Source: Furfurilactobacillus milii (GTDB lineage: Bacteria > Bacillota > Bacilli > Lactobacillales > Lactobacillaceae). From it: DNA of 64,000 bases. The stretch's first letter is position 1. Every line of letters begins with the position of its first letter. A model generated the notes under the pieces. The model was not told where the DNA came from and made no database searches. It was given only the letters and a program-made list of their open reading frames with translations. Shown piece after piece: positions 55,166 through 64,000 of this stretch. The stretch is from the NCBI RefSeq assembly GCF_021654115.1, contig NZ_JAIWJF010000001.1, positions 62,001-126,000 on the forward strand, in the 5' to 3' direction. Both the position numbers and the translations under genes were made by a program.

Positions 55166-55819
55166 CTAGAATTCAATCAAATGATGCTTAATCGCATAAC
55201 GTACTAAGTCGACATGAACATGGATATCCAGTTTGCGCATAATATTTGCCTTGTGTGCCTCGACAGTTTTTGTCGAAATGAACAGTTTGTTAGCAATTTC
55301 CTTATTCGAATAGCCAAGAGCTATCAGCGGCAGAACCTCTCGTTCACGTTTGGACAATGCTTGATAGCTGCCAAGTTCTACATCAGTGGCATCCGGGTTA
55401 ATCTTATCGATATCTGATGCCGTCATTTTGATATTACTATCGAGGTATTTCTTCCCGCTCGCAATAACTGTCAATCCGCGAATAACCTCCGTGTCGGGTG
55501 AACTTTTAAGCACGTATCCCATCGCACCATTTTTGATGGCCTGATTAATATAAGTTCGTTCATCATGCATCGATAAAATCAGAATTTTAGTCTTGGGAAA
55601 CGCGTCATGCAAACGTTTCGTTGTCACCAAGCCATTTTCACCGGGCGGCATGCTGAGATCCATGACCAAAATGTCAATGCCACCTTCTTCTACGCGCAAA
55701 GATGCTTCAGTTCCAGTCGCGGCCTCGTCAACCACTCTTAACCCGGGCTGTTTATTGATTAAATAAGTCAGTCCAGAGCGAACAACCGCATGATCGTCTG
55801 CTACTAATACACTAAGCAT
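55166..55819 (-). CDS. NarL/NreC-type response regulator
   Basis: 217 aa. Receiver: VLVADDHAVVRSGLTYLI, phospho-acceptor Asp in ILVMDLSMPPGENG, LSMHDERTY and VLKSS. C-terminal LuxR-type HTH LSKREREVLPLIALGYSNKEIANKLFISTKTVEAHKANIMRKLDI. The start overlaps the kinase stop by 8 bases. With the kinase it resembles the NreBC oxygen/nitrate system of staphylococci and lactobacilli, but no nitrate reductase genes are in the window. Confidence 0.88.
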   Translation of the reverse strand: MLSVLVADDHAVVRSGLTYLINKQPGLRVVDEAATGTEASLRVEEGGIDILVMDLSMPPGENGLVTTKRLHDAFPKTKILILSMHDERTYINQAIKNGAMGYVLKSSPDTEVIRGLTVIASGKKYLDSNIKMTASDIDKINPDATDVELGSYQALSKREREVLPLIALGYSNKEIANKLFISTKTVEAHKANIMRKLDIHVHVDLVRYAIKHHLIEF

Positions 55820-56864
55820 CTGGAAGACTTCCTTCCATCACCTTAATCGGAAACTTGACGGTAATTGTGGTGCCAACGTCAAGTTTTGAGTCAATTTCAA
55901 AAACACCGTTTAATGCTTTAATTCGATCTGCCATATCATGTAAACCTAATGAATGACCGTTAAATGCTTGGTGGTCGGCCACTTCAAAACCAACACCATT
56001 ATCAACAATTTGCAGTGATACATAATGTTGATGTTCCACAAACAAAAGGAGAACTTCGGTCGCCTCAGCGTGTTTCAACACATTATTGATGGCTTCTTGG
56101 GCAATTCGATACAACGTATTTTGAACCCCTGGGGTTAAGTTATCGCCAGTTGCATTGCCGGCCACTGTAATCGTAACACCAGTCGCTGTTTCAATCCGTT
56201 CCGCCAGTGTTTTAAACGCTTCACCTAGCCCAAAGGCATCCAATACCGATGGCCGAACATTGATTGCCATGTCCTTTACTTCACGCAATGTATCACGTAA
56301 TTGCGCTTCAATGATTCCTGTCCGTTTGCGCATCACATTAGCACATTCACAGCAGCAAGGTTCGTTCAGTTTACGCACGCCCATTATAGCAGCATAGACA
56401 CCTTGTGCAATGCTGTCGTGAAGATCTGCAGAAATCGTTTTGCGCGCTTGTTCCTGAGCGTCATTGATTGCGCAATTCTGCTTGCGTCGGTCAGCCAGCA
56501 TGTTCACACGATCAATGGCGCCACAACTTTTAAGTGTCAACGCAAACATGTTAGACGCCGCATCAAGCACCGTGTAAGTCATCGCATAATTTGTGAGTTG
56601 GCTGTCGGTGCACTGAGACAATACAGGCATTGAAAAGTCTGTCATTGAATCTATCACGTGGCAGTGTTGACAGCGGTCGCGATCATGATGACGACGTAAC
56701 GTTGCTTGAACAATTTCAATCAAGTACTGAGGCGAAAAGTTTAACTTATTTTCCAAAGTCTGTGCCAAGGCATTACTGGCAACTAATTCGTCGTCTTGAA
56801 AGATCAAAATTGCCTCAGGTGCTTGTTCAAAATAATTATGAATCAATTGATCTTTATCAAACAC
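55812..56864 (-). CDS. NreB-like soluble sensor histidine kinase, cysteine-rich
   Basis: About 350 aa from GTG at 56862-56864 (GGGGG 7 bases upstream). No membrane helices. N-terminal PAS-like domain with C-x2-C (RDRCQHCHVID, residues 65 and 68) and further cysteines near 85, 112 and 134; HisKA_3 dimerisation helix with the phospho-acceptor in KTISADLHDSIAQGVYAAIMGVRKL followed at once by a PCCCECANVM cluster; HATPase with EAINNVLKHAEATEV and VDNGVGFE. The cysteines may bind an Fe-S cluster as in NreB, but their spacing differs. It is followed by its regulator and lies close to the suf operon. Confidence 0.82.
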   Translation of the reverse strand: MFDKDQLIHNYFEQAPEAILIFQDDELVASNALAQTLENKLNFSPQYLIEIVQATLRRHHDRDRCQHCHVIDSMTDFSMPVLSQCTDSQLTNYAMTYTVLDAASNMFALTLKSCGAIDRVNMLADRRKQNCAINDAQEQARKTISADLHDSIAQGVYAAIMGVRKLNEPCCCECANVMRKRTGIIEAQLRDTLREVKDMAINVRPSVLDAFGLGEAFKTLAERIETATGVTITVAGNATGDNLTPGVQNTLYRIAQEAINNVLKHAEATEVLLLFVEHQHYVSLQIVDNGVGFEVADHQAFNGHSLGLHDMADRIKALNGVFEIDSKLDVGTTITVKFPIKVMEGSLPDA

Positions 56865-57268
56865 AAAATGACCCCCTTCAAACACACACTAAACGACTGT
56901 TACCATGCTGTTTCGCACACTAACTAAAATCGCTCAAGAGGAGAGGGCTGAACTCCGATAACATCTAAACCTTTTGATTAGAATAGTTCACTATTTCACA
57001 AGAAATGAACTATAATCCCCGAGCACGACCGTCTTTATACGGTCACATTGATATAAAATAGCTTAACATATACAGACTGTTTGTAAACGCTTACCGAGAA
57101 TTAAACTACACTTTTTATTGGGTTGCGCACAGTTTAAAAAACTTTAGTAATCACAGATGACACCGTCTATGTATCGTTTCTCTAAATAGATACATAACCA
57201 ACAAAAATGGCGATGATCTACTCCAAATCAGAGCTTATCATCGCCGTTTTTATTTGCTACCTGTTCTG
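56865..57268. other. Intergenic region with palindromes, no gene
   Basis: Contains TAGTTCA (56984-56990) with TGAACTA (57006-57012) as an inverted repeat upstream of the kinase, a cre-like TGTAAACGCTTACC at 57082-57095, the inverted repeat TATGTATC (57168-57175)/GATACATA (57189-57196), and a terminator AAAAATGGCGATGAT (57203-57217) / ATCATCGCCGTTTTT (57237-57251) for the Rgg gene. Confidence 0.6.
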
Positions 57269-58150
57269 TTAATTACTGCATTGTTGTTTAAATTGGCATT
57301 TTAAGGCGGCCAACTTCACCTGAACAACCTCATTGCGGTTAATTCGGGCAAAGGCCAAGGTCTCGTCTAACAATTGCTGAATTTCCGTGGCATCATGCCG
57401 CAAGTTAATTGCATTTTGTGCGGCCAGAAACTTAATACGTGACAAGTAATATGTCACCCGTTCGTCACAGCAAATTTTCAAACCTGCCTCAATCAGCCAA
57501 TTACTACGCCGATAGTTTTGCTGAGCGGCATAAAATTCAGCCGTAAAGAAAATGAGCGTCAACACCCGAAGATAGTATTGGTTTTCATCCCCCAGCGCCG
57601 TGCGTTGATTGAGACGGATGTATTGATACACCTTGTCAAAGTAGAATGATGCTTGCTTTTGCTGCTGATGGCGATCATACATGATGCCCGATCCCAAAAA
57701 GGCCAACTGCGTGAAGATTGTTTGATGCTTTTCATCCAAATCATTTAGAATCCGCGCGAAATCAAAGAGAATGTCATCTGGCTGTCGATTAATCAAGGCG
57801 TTTACAATACCGCGCAAATAACACAACTGCATCTTACTATTCAGCGCATCAATCTGTTTGTCATCAATTTTGGCGAGGCGTTTGAGCACACCCTGATAGT
57901 TTTCAACCATCAATTCGCGCTCAATTTCGTCTAACTTTGTTTGTAACTCAATGGCGGTCGACTCCCCTTGATATAAGTCGTCTACCGTCATGCCCAAACG
58001 AACACACAGTTTACTCAAGATCGACAAGGCAGGCACACGACGATTACTTTCAAACTTACTTAAAGTGGCCTGTGTGCAAATTCCCTGGCACAATTTAACT
58101 TGTGAAATTTTAAGGGCTTTGCGCCGCTGAACAAACACTTGTGTCTCCAT
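57269..58150 (-). CDS. Rgg/GadR/MutR-family regulator
   Basis: 293 aa. XRE-type HTH at the N-terminus (KISQVKLCQGICTQATLSKFESNRRVPALSILSKLCVRLGM), then an all-helical repeat domain of about 220 residues with tetratricopeptide-like features (QLAFLGSGIMYDRHQQQKQASFYFDKVYQYIRL). Such regulators bind short peptide pheromones. No adjacent peptide gene is evident. It is 62 bp downstream of sufT on the same strand. Confidence 0.8.
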   Translation of the reverse strand: METQVFVQRRKALKISQVKLCQGICTQATLSKFESNRRVPALSILSKLCVRLGMTVDDLYQGESTAIELQTKLDEIERELMVENYQGVLKRLAKIDDKQIDALNSKMQLCYLRGIVNALINRQPDDILFDFARILNDLDEKHQTIFTQLAFLGSGIMYDRHQQQKQASFYFDKVYQYIRLNQRTALGDENQYYLRVLTLIFFTAEFYAAQQNYRRSNWLIEAGLKICCDERVTYYLSRIKFLAAQNAINLRHDATEIQQLLDETLAFARINRNEVVQVKLAALKCQFKQQCSN

Positions 58151-58212
58151 TTTGGCACCTTTCTGTCATCGTTTAATACGGGACTTCATTTTTGGACGGG
58201 CGTCACACCATT

Positions 58213-58539
58213 TTATTCATGAATGCCCAATGCAACTTTGGCGTAACGGGTCATCATCCCCATGTTCCATGCTGGCTCCCACACGAGATGAATATCACAG
58301 TCAGTAACACCGTCAACTGACAGTGCCGCTTCCGTGATGGCATCATCTAACATGTTCCCCAGTGGACAACCCATAGTGGTCAGCGTCATGGCGATATCAC
58401 AATGACCATCAACGACCGTCACGTTGTAAATGAGACCTAAATTCACCATGTCGATTCCTAATTCGGGGTCGATCACGTCAGCGAGTGCCGTCATAACCGC
58501 TGTTTCCGTCTTTGATAATGCCGCTGTTTCTCTTAACAT
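58213..58539 (-). CDS. sufT: SufT/MIP18-family Fe-S assembly factor
   Basis: 108 aa, DUF59. VIDPELGIDMVNLGLIYNVTVVDGHCDIAMTLTTMGCPLGNML carries the conserved D-P-E and the T-x-x-x-C-P motif with the reactive cysteine. Helps transfer or maturation of Fe-S clusters. Last gene of the suf operon, 45 bp after sufB. Confidence 0.88.
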   Translation of the reverse strand: MLRETAALSKTETAVMTALADVIDPELGIDMVNLGLIYNVTVVDGHCDIAMTLTTMGCPLGNMLDDAITEAALSVDGVTDCDIHLVWEPAWNMGMMTRYAKVALGIHE

Positions 58540-58584
58540 TCGCTGTCCTCATCTTTTCGTTTCAATAATTGAACTCAATGCAGT

Positions 58585-59991
58585 TTAACCAATCGAGCCT
58601 TCCATTTCGAAGCTGATCAAACGGTTTAATTCCACGGCATATTCCATCGGTAACTCTTTAGTAAAGGGCTCAACAAAACCCATGACAATCATTTCTGTGG
58701 CCTTTTCTTCGAAAATCCCACGGCTCATCAGATAGTACAATTGCTCCTCAGAGATCTTAGAAACCTTTGCTTCATGTTCCATTGAAACGTTGGCATTATT
58801 GATCTCGTTGTACGGAATTGTATCTGATTTTGACTGATCGTCCATGATGATGGTGTCACATTCCACATGTGCCAGAGAACCGTCGGAATGTTTGCCAAAC
58901 CGCACAGTTCCTCGATAGTTCGTCGCACCACCTGTCTTTGAAATCGACTTTGAGACGATTGAACTGGAGGTGTTTTTCGCGTTGTGGATCATTCTGGCAC
59001 CAGAATCCTGCAAGATGTGATTGCTGGCGACCGCAATGGACAACATGGTACCCCGAGCACCTTCACCGTTCAGGTACACACTCGGATATTTCATTGTCAC
59101 TTTTGAACCGAGGTTGCCGTCAACCCATTCCATCGTGGCATTTTCAGCGGCAGCCGCACGTTTCGTCTCCAAACTGTAAACGTTGTCCGACCAGTTCTGA
59201 ATCGTTGTGTAGCGACAATAGGCGTCCTTTTGTACATTTACCTCAACCACTGCCGCATGCAAACTGTCCGAAGAGTAGTTCGGCGCCGTACAACCTTCAA
59301 CGTAATCAACCTTGGCGCCCTCTTCGACGATAATTAAGGTTCGCTCAAACTGCCCGGAGTTCTCCGAATTCAACCGGAAATAGGATTGAATTGGCGTACT
59401 CGTTTGCACGCCCTTTGGCACGTAAATGAAAGAGCCACCGGACCAAACCGCGGCATTCAGCGCTGCAAATTTATTGTCCGAAGGCGAAACCAGTTTACCA
59501 AACCACTTTTTGAATAAATCTGGATATTCCCGAAGAGCAGTGTCCGTATCCGTAAAGATAATACCTAGTTTGGCAAAGTCATCACGCATATTGTGGTAGA
59601 CCACTTCAGACTCATACTGTGCTGACGAACCGGCTAAGTAATTCCGCTCGGCCTCTGGCACGCCAAGTCGGTCAAATGTTTTCTTCAAATCTGCCGGTAC
59701 GTCATCCCAATCACGATACTTTTTATCCGTCATTTTTTGGTAGTAGTGCATGTTGGCCAAATCCAATCCCGACAAATCTGGCCCATATGTTGGCATCGGC
59801 AATGATTGATAAATTTCGTACGCCTTCAAACGGTAATCGAGCATCCACTGTGGTTCGTGTTTGGCCGCCGAAATTTCGCGAACCGTTGCCTCAGTTAACC
59901 CGCGCCCGGTGGAGTAGGCCGGCTTAATATCATCATGAAAGCCGAACTCGTAGTCTTCATCTTTAACTGGTACTGCAGTCGTTTCTGACAT
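58585..59991 (-). CDS. sufB: Fe-S assembly scaffold SufB
   Basis: 468 aa. Family blocks: [23 protein letters not shown], [43 protein letters not shown], and the C-terminal [23 protein letters not shown]. Forms the scaffold with SufD and SufC. The ATG shares one base with the sufU stop (TAATG). Confidence 0.95.
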   Translation of the reverse strand: MSETTAVPVKDEDYEFGFHDDIKPAYSTGRGLTEATVREISAAKHEPQWMLDYRLKAYEIYQSLPMPTYGPDLSGLDLANMHYYQKMTDKKYRDWDDVPADLKKTFDRLGVPEAERNYLAGSSAQYESEVVYHNMRDDFAKLGIIFTDTDTALREYPDLFKKWFGKLVSPSDNKFAALNAAVWSGGSFIYVPKGVQTSTPIQSYFRLNSENSGQFERTLIIVEEGAKVDYVEGCTAPNYSSDSLHAAVVEVNVQKDAYCRYTTIQNWSDNVYSLETKRAAAAENATMEWVDGNLGSKVTMKYPSVYLNGEGARGTMLSIAVASNHILQDSGARMIHNAKNTSSSIVSKSISKTGGATNYRGTVRFGKHSDGSLAHVECDTIIMDDQSKSDTIPYNEINNANVSMEHEAKVSKISEEQLYYLMSRGIFEEKATEMIVMGFVEPFTKELPMEYAVELNRLISFEMEGSIG

Positions 59992-60458
59992 TATGCCTCA
60001 CCGTCACTTTCTTCTTGTTGATTGCTCAATAGCGCCCGCTGCAATGCCCACCAGGATAGCGTTGCACACTTAATTCGAGCTGGAAAACTGACAATACTGG
60101 ATAAAATTGCTGCATCATCCAATTCGTCTAAATCTGCTTGATCATGCTGTTTGCCCATAACCATATCAGAAAACGTCTTCGCCATTTTAAGCGCTTCATC
60201 CTTAGTTTTACCAAGAACCGCATCACTCATCATACTAGCCGAGGACTGGCTAATCGTGCAGCCCTCTCCAGTAAAGCCAATATTAGTAATGACATCGTCT
60301 TCATTTAAATCAATATCTAAATTAATAACATCACCACAGGTTGGATTTTTCACAGTCATCGTTGTCGTCGCATCGGTCAGTGCATGTTTGTGATGTGGAT
60401 GGTCGGCGTGGTCCAAAATGACTTCCCGATATAAACTATTCAGCTTTGATAAGCTCAT
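59991..60458 (-). CDS. sufU: Zinc-dependent sulfur acceptor SufU
   Basis: About 155 aa from the ATG at 60456-60458 (GGAG 10 bases upstream). NPTCGDVI with Cys and Asp, [13 protein letters not shown] and [12 protein letters not shown] give the three cysteines and aspartate that hold zinc. Accepts persulfide from SufS. Its start lies within the end of sufS (23-base overlap). Confidence 0.95.
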   Translation of the reverse strand: MSLSKLNSLYREVILDHADHPHHKHALTDATTTMTVKNPTCGDVINLDIDLNEDDVITNIGFTGEGCTISQSSASMMSDAVLGKTKDEALKMAKTFSDMVMGKQHDQADLDELDDAAILSSIVSFPARIKCATLSWWALQRALLSNQQEESDGEA

Positions 60459-61683
60459 GACTAAAGAACTCCTTTGTTTCATTCAGTGCGTGAATTAAGC
60501 GATCCACATCATCTTGGGTATTGTAGATATACAGGCTGGCGCGGGCCGTTGCCACTAAACCGAGCGTTTCCATCAGTGGCTGTGCACAATGATGACCAGC
60601 GCGGACGGCAACGCCTTCCATATCCAGTGCTGTTGCAACATCATGAGGATGCAGTCCCTTAATATTGAATGCAATAACACCAGTATGTCTCGCAGGATCA
60701 TGTGGACCGTAAACCTCAATCTGATGATCAGCAGTCAGCTGTGGCAGCAAACTGTTAACCAATTGCTGCTCATGTGCCTGCACATTGCTCATCCCCAAGT
60801 TTTCTAAATAATCGATGGCAGCACCTAATCCCACTGCGCCAGCGATATTTTGAGTGCCAGCTTCAAACTTCCATGGCAATTCATTCCAGGTGCTTTCGTA
60901 CCTGTGAACAAAATTAATCATCTCACCGCCAAACTGATACGGTGGCATTGCGGCCAACAAATCCCGTTTGCCGTACAAAACACCGATTCCGGTTGGTGCC
61001 ATCATTTTGTGACCAGAGAAAGCGTAAAAATCAACGTCGAGCGCTTGAACGTCAACAGGCATATGTGGCACCGCTTGAGCACCGTCACAAACCATAATGG
61101 CCCCATGTTGATGTGCCAATTTAGTCAGCGCAGCAATGGGATTGACAGTTCCCATTACATTACTGGCGTGAGCCACTGCAACAATTTTAGTTTTATCCGT
61201 AATCTTGGTCTCAGCGTCTGCCATGTCCAATTCACCAGTTGGCGTCAACTCAATGTACTTTAACGTCGCATGTTTGCGCAAAGCCAATTGTTGCCACGGA
61301 ATGAGGTTGCTGTGATGTTCCATAATGCTAATTACGATTTCATCGCCAGCCTCAATATTGGCTTCGCCATACGTACTAGCGATCAAATTAAGACTGTCCG
61401 TTGCGCCTTTCGTGAAAATTACTTCAGCAGGCTCAGCAGCATTGATAAAGTGAGTCACTTTATGACGAGCGTCTTCATATGCGGCTGTTGCACGTTCTGC
61501 CAGCGTATGAACGCCACGATGTACGTTGGCATTATCTGTTTGATAAAAGTGTGTCAAAGCGGCCACAACTTGATTAGGCTTCTGGGCCGTCGCCGCATTG
61601 TCTAAGTATGTTAATGGTTCATCATTAACCAGTTGATCAAGAATTGGAAAGTCGCCACGTAGATCACTTATATCAGTTTTCAT
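60436..61683 (-). CDS. sufS: Cysteine desulfurase SufS
   Basis: 415 aa. PLP lysine in FYAFSGHKMMAPTGIGVLYG, HHSNLIPWQ, and catalytic cysteine in AGHHCAQPLM. Type II cysteine desulfurase releasing sulfur from L-cysteine for SufU. Overlaps sufD by 11 bases, coupling translation. Confidence 0.95.
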   Translation of the reverse strand: MKTDISDLRGDFPILDQLVNDEPLTYLDNAATAQKPNQVVAALTHFYQTDNANVHRGVHTLAERATAAYEDARHKVTHFINAAEPAEVIFTKGATDSLNLIASTYGEANIEAGDEIVISIMEHHSNLIPWQQLALRKHATLKYIELTPTGELDMADAETKITDKTKIVAVAHASNVMGTVNPIAALTKLAHQHGAIMVCDGAQAVPHMPVDVQALDVDFYAFSGHKMMAPTGIGVLYGKRDLLAAMPPYQFGGEMINFVHRYESTWNELPWKFEAGTQNIAGAVGLGAAIDYLENLGMSNVQAHEQQLVNSLLPQLTADHQIEVYGPHDPARHTGVIAFNIKGLHPHDVATALDMEGVAVRAGHHCAQPLMETLGLVATARASLYIYNTQDDVDRLIHALNETKEFFSHELIKAE

Positions 61684-62971
61684 CAGTCAGCTTCCTTTCA
61701 ATCGTCGTAATTAGTTCCTGCCGAACAGTCTTGGCTGGAATCGCACTCAGAACAACCCCGAGAAAGCCGCGAATGACCAGTCGCTGTGCTTGTTGTCTGT
61801 CGATTCCTCGACTCATCAAGTAATACAGTTGCTGTTGATCAACCTGACCCACACTCGCGGCGTGACCCGCCAATACATCATTTTCATCGATGAGCAGAAT
61901 TGGATTAGCATTCCCGCGCGCTTCGTTTGACATCATCAAAAGCCGATTTTCTTGCTCGGCCTTAGCCCCTGAGGCACCGTGAATAATGTCACCGATACCG
62001 TTAAAAACCAACTGTGATCGTCCTAAAAGAACCCCGCGTTGCAGGATATTACCAACTGAATGTTTGCCGCGGTTGGTGACACCATTATTGATGCCCATCC
62101 GCGCCGTACCATCTGTTATGGCAATCATTTTCGAGTCAGTTTCTGCGCCTTCGCCTAATAAATTCGTATCAATATTACCAATGGTGTTGCCATCGTTGAG
62201 CAGCCCCACCGCCCAGTCAATATTTGCATGATTGGCAGCCAATCCACGACGTTCAAAGTAAGTCACCGTTTTAGGGCCAAACGCATCTAGGGAAGAAAAA
62301 CGAACCCGGCTGTCTTCAGCAGCATCAATTTCAACAAAACAATTTGCTATGTTTGCCGCCTCACCAACCGTTGATAAATGTTGGGTGAAAGCAAACTCAC
62401 TACCCGCTTCAGCAACAATTAAAACGTGTGAGATCAACGGGTGGTCAGACTTCGTGCTGTCCTGAATGATATGTGCTTCAATTGGCTGATTCACCACAAC
62501 CCCACGCGGTACATATATGAAGAGGCCGCTTGTTAACATTGCCATATGGTAACTCGTCAACTTTGTTTCATTTGTTTTAACAACATTAGTCATTAAATGC
62601 TGTTTGACCAACTCAGGATATTCGCGCATGGCATCGAATAAATCCATCACTAGGACACCTTGCTTAGCGAGCTGTGCTGGCAACTTAACTTGTGTGGTTG
62701 TTTGACCAACCTGAACGATACTAATTTGTTGATCATCCGCTTTTGCGGTAGTTGCATCTAAATCGGATTGGGCCAAACTGGCTGACGATGACTGCCAATG
62801 TATTTCCGTAGACGGCATCATTTGCCAATCCCTGTAATCAAATCGCTGAACCCGTGGCATCTTCAACGTTGGCATCTGGTCCATTGCTACGCGTCGTTTG
62901 TCTGTCATCCATGCTGGTTCATCATGCTTCGTCACCGTGTCTTCAACCAGTGGCATTGTTTCTTGACTCAT
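61673..62971 (-). CDS. sufD: Fe-S assembly protein SufD
   Basis: About 432 aa from the ATG at 62969-62971, with AGGAGG 8 bases upstream. [50 protein letters not shown] (His in HAA is part of the cluster-building site). Partner of SufB and SufC. 13 bp after sufC. Confidence 0.93.
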   Translation of the reverse strand: MSQETMPLVEDTVTKHDEPAWMTDKRRVAMDQMPTLKMPRVQRFDYRDWQMMPSTEIHWQSSSASLAQSDLDATTAKADDQQISIVQVGQTTTQVKLPAQLAKQGVLVMDLFDAMREYPELVKQHLMTNVVKTNETKLTSYHMAMLTSGLFIYVPRGVVVNQPIEAHIIQDSTKSDHPLISHVLIVAEAGSEFAFTQHLSTVGEAANIANCFVEIDAAEDSRVRFSSLDAFGPKTVTYFERRGLAANHANIDWAVGLLNDGNTIGNIDTNLLGEGAETDSKMIAITDGTARMGINNGVTNRGKHSVGNILQRGVLLGRSQLVFNGIGDIIHGASGAKAEQENRLLMMSNEARGNANPILLIDENDVLAGHAASVGQVDQQQLYYLMSRGIDRQQAQRLVIRGFLGVVLSAIPAKTVRQELITTIERKLTDEN

Positions 62972-62983
62972 GATCACTGCCTC

Positions 62984-63778
62984 CTAGTTTTCATCCACAA
63001 GGTCAACATCCAGGCCAAACTCGTCACGGAGACCGGCATAACCTTCATCTTCAAGTTTCAAGGCCAAGTCTGCGCCGCCGGTTTTGACAATGCGCCCGCC
63101 CATCATTACGTGAACAACGTCAGGTTTAATGTAGTTTAGCAAACGTTGGTAATGCGTAATGATTAAGGCACCAAAGTTGTCGCCACGCATGGAATTCACT
63201 CCCTTAGCAACCACCTGCAAGGCATCGATATCCAATCCCGAATCAATTTCATCTAACAGCGCAAACGCTGGTTTGATCATTAATAATTGCAGGATTTCGT
63301 TCCGTTTCTTTTCACCACCGGAAAAACCTTCGTTTAAGTATCGCTCCGTCATTGCTTCATTCATATCAAGGAGGTCAAGATTCTTATCTAATTCCTTTAA
63401 AAAACTCATCACTGAAATTTGGTCATCCTTTGGACGGCGGGCATTAATAGCTGCCCTTAGAAATTCAGCGTTGGTAACGCCAGGTATTTCGGCTGGATAT
63501 TGCATTGCCAAGAACAAGCCTCGACGGGCACGTTCATCAACTGGCATATCAAGGATACTGTTGCCATCCAATAAAATATCACCTTGTGTCACGTGGTAGG
63601 CAGACTGCCCCATGATGGTTTCAGACAAGGTCGACTTCCCCGTTCCGTTTGGTCCCATGATGGCATGAATTTCACCCGTACTCATGGAGAGATTAACACC
63701 CTTCAAAATTTCCTTAACGGCACCACTTTCACCGTCTTGTACTTCAATATGCAAATCCTTAACTTCGAGTGTTGACAT
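62984..63778 (-). CDS. sufC: Fe-S assembly ATPase SufC
   Basis: 264 aa. ABC ATPase: IMGPNGTGKSTLSETIMG (Walker A), NEGFSGGEKKRNEILQ (signature), FALLDEIDSGLDIDAL (Walker B). GGAGGT precedes the ATG. First gene of sufCDSUB-sufT. Confidence 0.96.
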   Translation of the reverse strand: MSTLEVKDLHIEVQDGESGAVKEILKGVNLSMSTGEIHAIMGPNGTGKSTLSETIMGQSAYHVTQGDILLDGNSILDMPVDERARRGLFLAMQYPAEIPGVTNAEFLRAAINARRPKDDQISVMSFLKELDKNLDLLDMNEAMTERYLNEGFSGGEKKRNEILQLLMIKPAFALLDEIDSGLDIDALQVVAKGVNSMRGDNFGALIITHYQRLLNYIKPDVVHVMMGGRIVKTGGADLALKLEDEGYAGLRDEFGLDVDLVDEN

Positions 63779-63907
63779 TCTCTTTGACCTCCATCGGTTG
63801 TGTTCTTGTGATTAATTTCATGATCTCAAATATCTAAAACAAGTATATTCTGGAATATTCCTGTCGGTATATTAGGCATCTCCCTAATATTTATGAAAAC
63901 CCTTTCG

Positions 63908-63929
63908 TGATAATCTTTAATCATTATCA
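63908..63929. promoter_or_regulatory. Fur-box-like inverted repeat
   Basis: TGATAAT (63908-63914) and ATTATCA (63923-63929), 8 bp apart. GATAAT-CTTT-AATCATTATC differs from the classic Fur box by one extra base in the middle. It lies between sufC and the divergent partial gene and about 22 bp from the latter's start. Confidence 0.4.
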
Positions 63930-63950
63930 ACACAGAAAGGGCGTTATCTT

Positions 63951-64000
63951 ATGGAAATACAGGTCTCGGTCAATGAGCAGTTAACCGTTCATTGCATGGA
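63951..64000 (+). CDS. Start of an unidentified gene (cut by window end)
   Basis: ATG at 63951 preceded by AGAAAGG (63934-63940). Only 16 codons are visible (MEIQVSVNEQLTVHCM). Too short to identify. Divergent from sufC. Confidence 0.5.
   Translation, partial: MEIQVSVNEQLTVHCM

Overview
The window looks like chromosome of a low-to-mid GC member of the Lactobacillaceae. The evidence is the walRKHIJ/htrA/rlmH gene set, exclusively Gram-positive type regulators (HxlR, Rgg, LytTR, TcaA-like zinc-ribbon proteins), ribosome binding sites of the AGGAGG type, TTATCCACA DnaA boxes and a SufCDSUB-type iron-sulfur assembly operon. rlmH and the wal genes usually lie within a few tens of kb of oriC in Firmicutes, so the window is probably origin-proximal. 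I cannot fix the genus from sequence alone.

Layout. 1-2.1 kb: a partial ArsR-type regulator diverging from a two-gene ABC exporter. 2.1-3.0 kb: hairpins and a damaged type I (holin-like) toxin gene. 3.0-12.5 kb: methyltransferase, amino-acid permease, an oxidoreductase with a divergent MerR regulator, a Cys-nucleophile amide hydrolase, a HigBA toxin-antitoxin pair, YaaA and a TetM-like ribosomal protection GTPase. 12.7-15.3 kb: DUF2075 NTPase, GrpB-family protein, a decayed gene, and a pyrimidine-dimer glycosylase family gene. 15.41-20.80 kb: a 5.36-kb AT-rich island bounded by a 23-bp direct repeat that is the 3' end of rlmH. It carries a PIN-domain protein, the wreck of a large serine recombinase and a Gabija-like pair (gajA intact, gajB frameshifted). 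21.3-21.9 kb: seven exact DnaA boxes between rlmH and htrA. 23.6-33.6 kb: a block of about 10 kb of redox and sugar genes (two SDRs including a glucose 1-dehydrogenase next to a GlcU transporter, an Old Yellow Enzyme homologue, three HxlR regulators), a HAD phosphatase, a broken acetyltransferase, a ThrE-type exporter and a GH43-like protein. This block separates htrA-rlmH from walRKHIJ at 33.6-39.4 kb. 39.5-41.7 kb: TMEM175-like channel, AraC regulator, SnoaL-like protein. 41.8-42.6 kb: tRNA-Lys and a candidate small RNA. 42.6-46.1 kb: three zinc-ribbon membrane proteins. 46.5-52.1 kb: an alpha-glucoside utilisation locus (acetyltransferase, LacI, MFS transporter, GH31). 52.2-55.0 kb: a RelE-like gene with a non-HTH partner, and a LytTR/DUF3021 operon with its own binding site. 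55.2-63.8 kb: a NreBC-like two-component system rich in cysteines, an Rgg regulator and the suf operon.

The most interesting object is the rlmH island. The end sequence on the far side (TATCATAAGTGATGCGGTT, minus strand) closely resembles the staphylococcal SCC attachment core as I remember it. This suggests that SCC-like integration into rlmH, carrying an anti-phage Gabija system in place of resistance genes, also occurs in lactobacilli. The recombinase remnant suggests that this copy can no longer move by itself. All functional calls are from reading motifs; no database search was possible.
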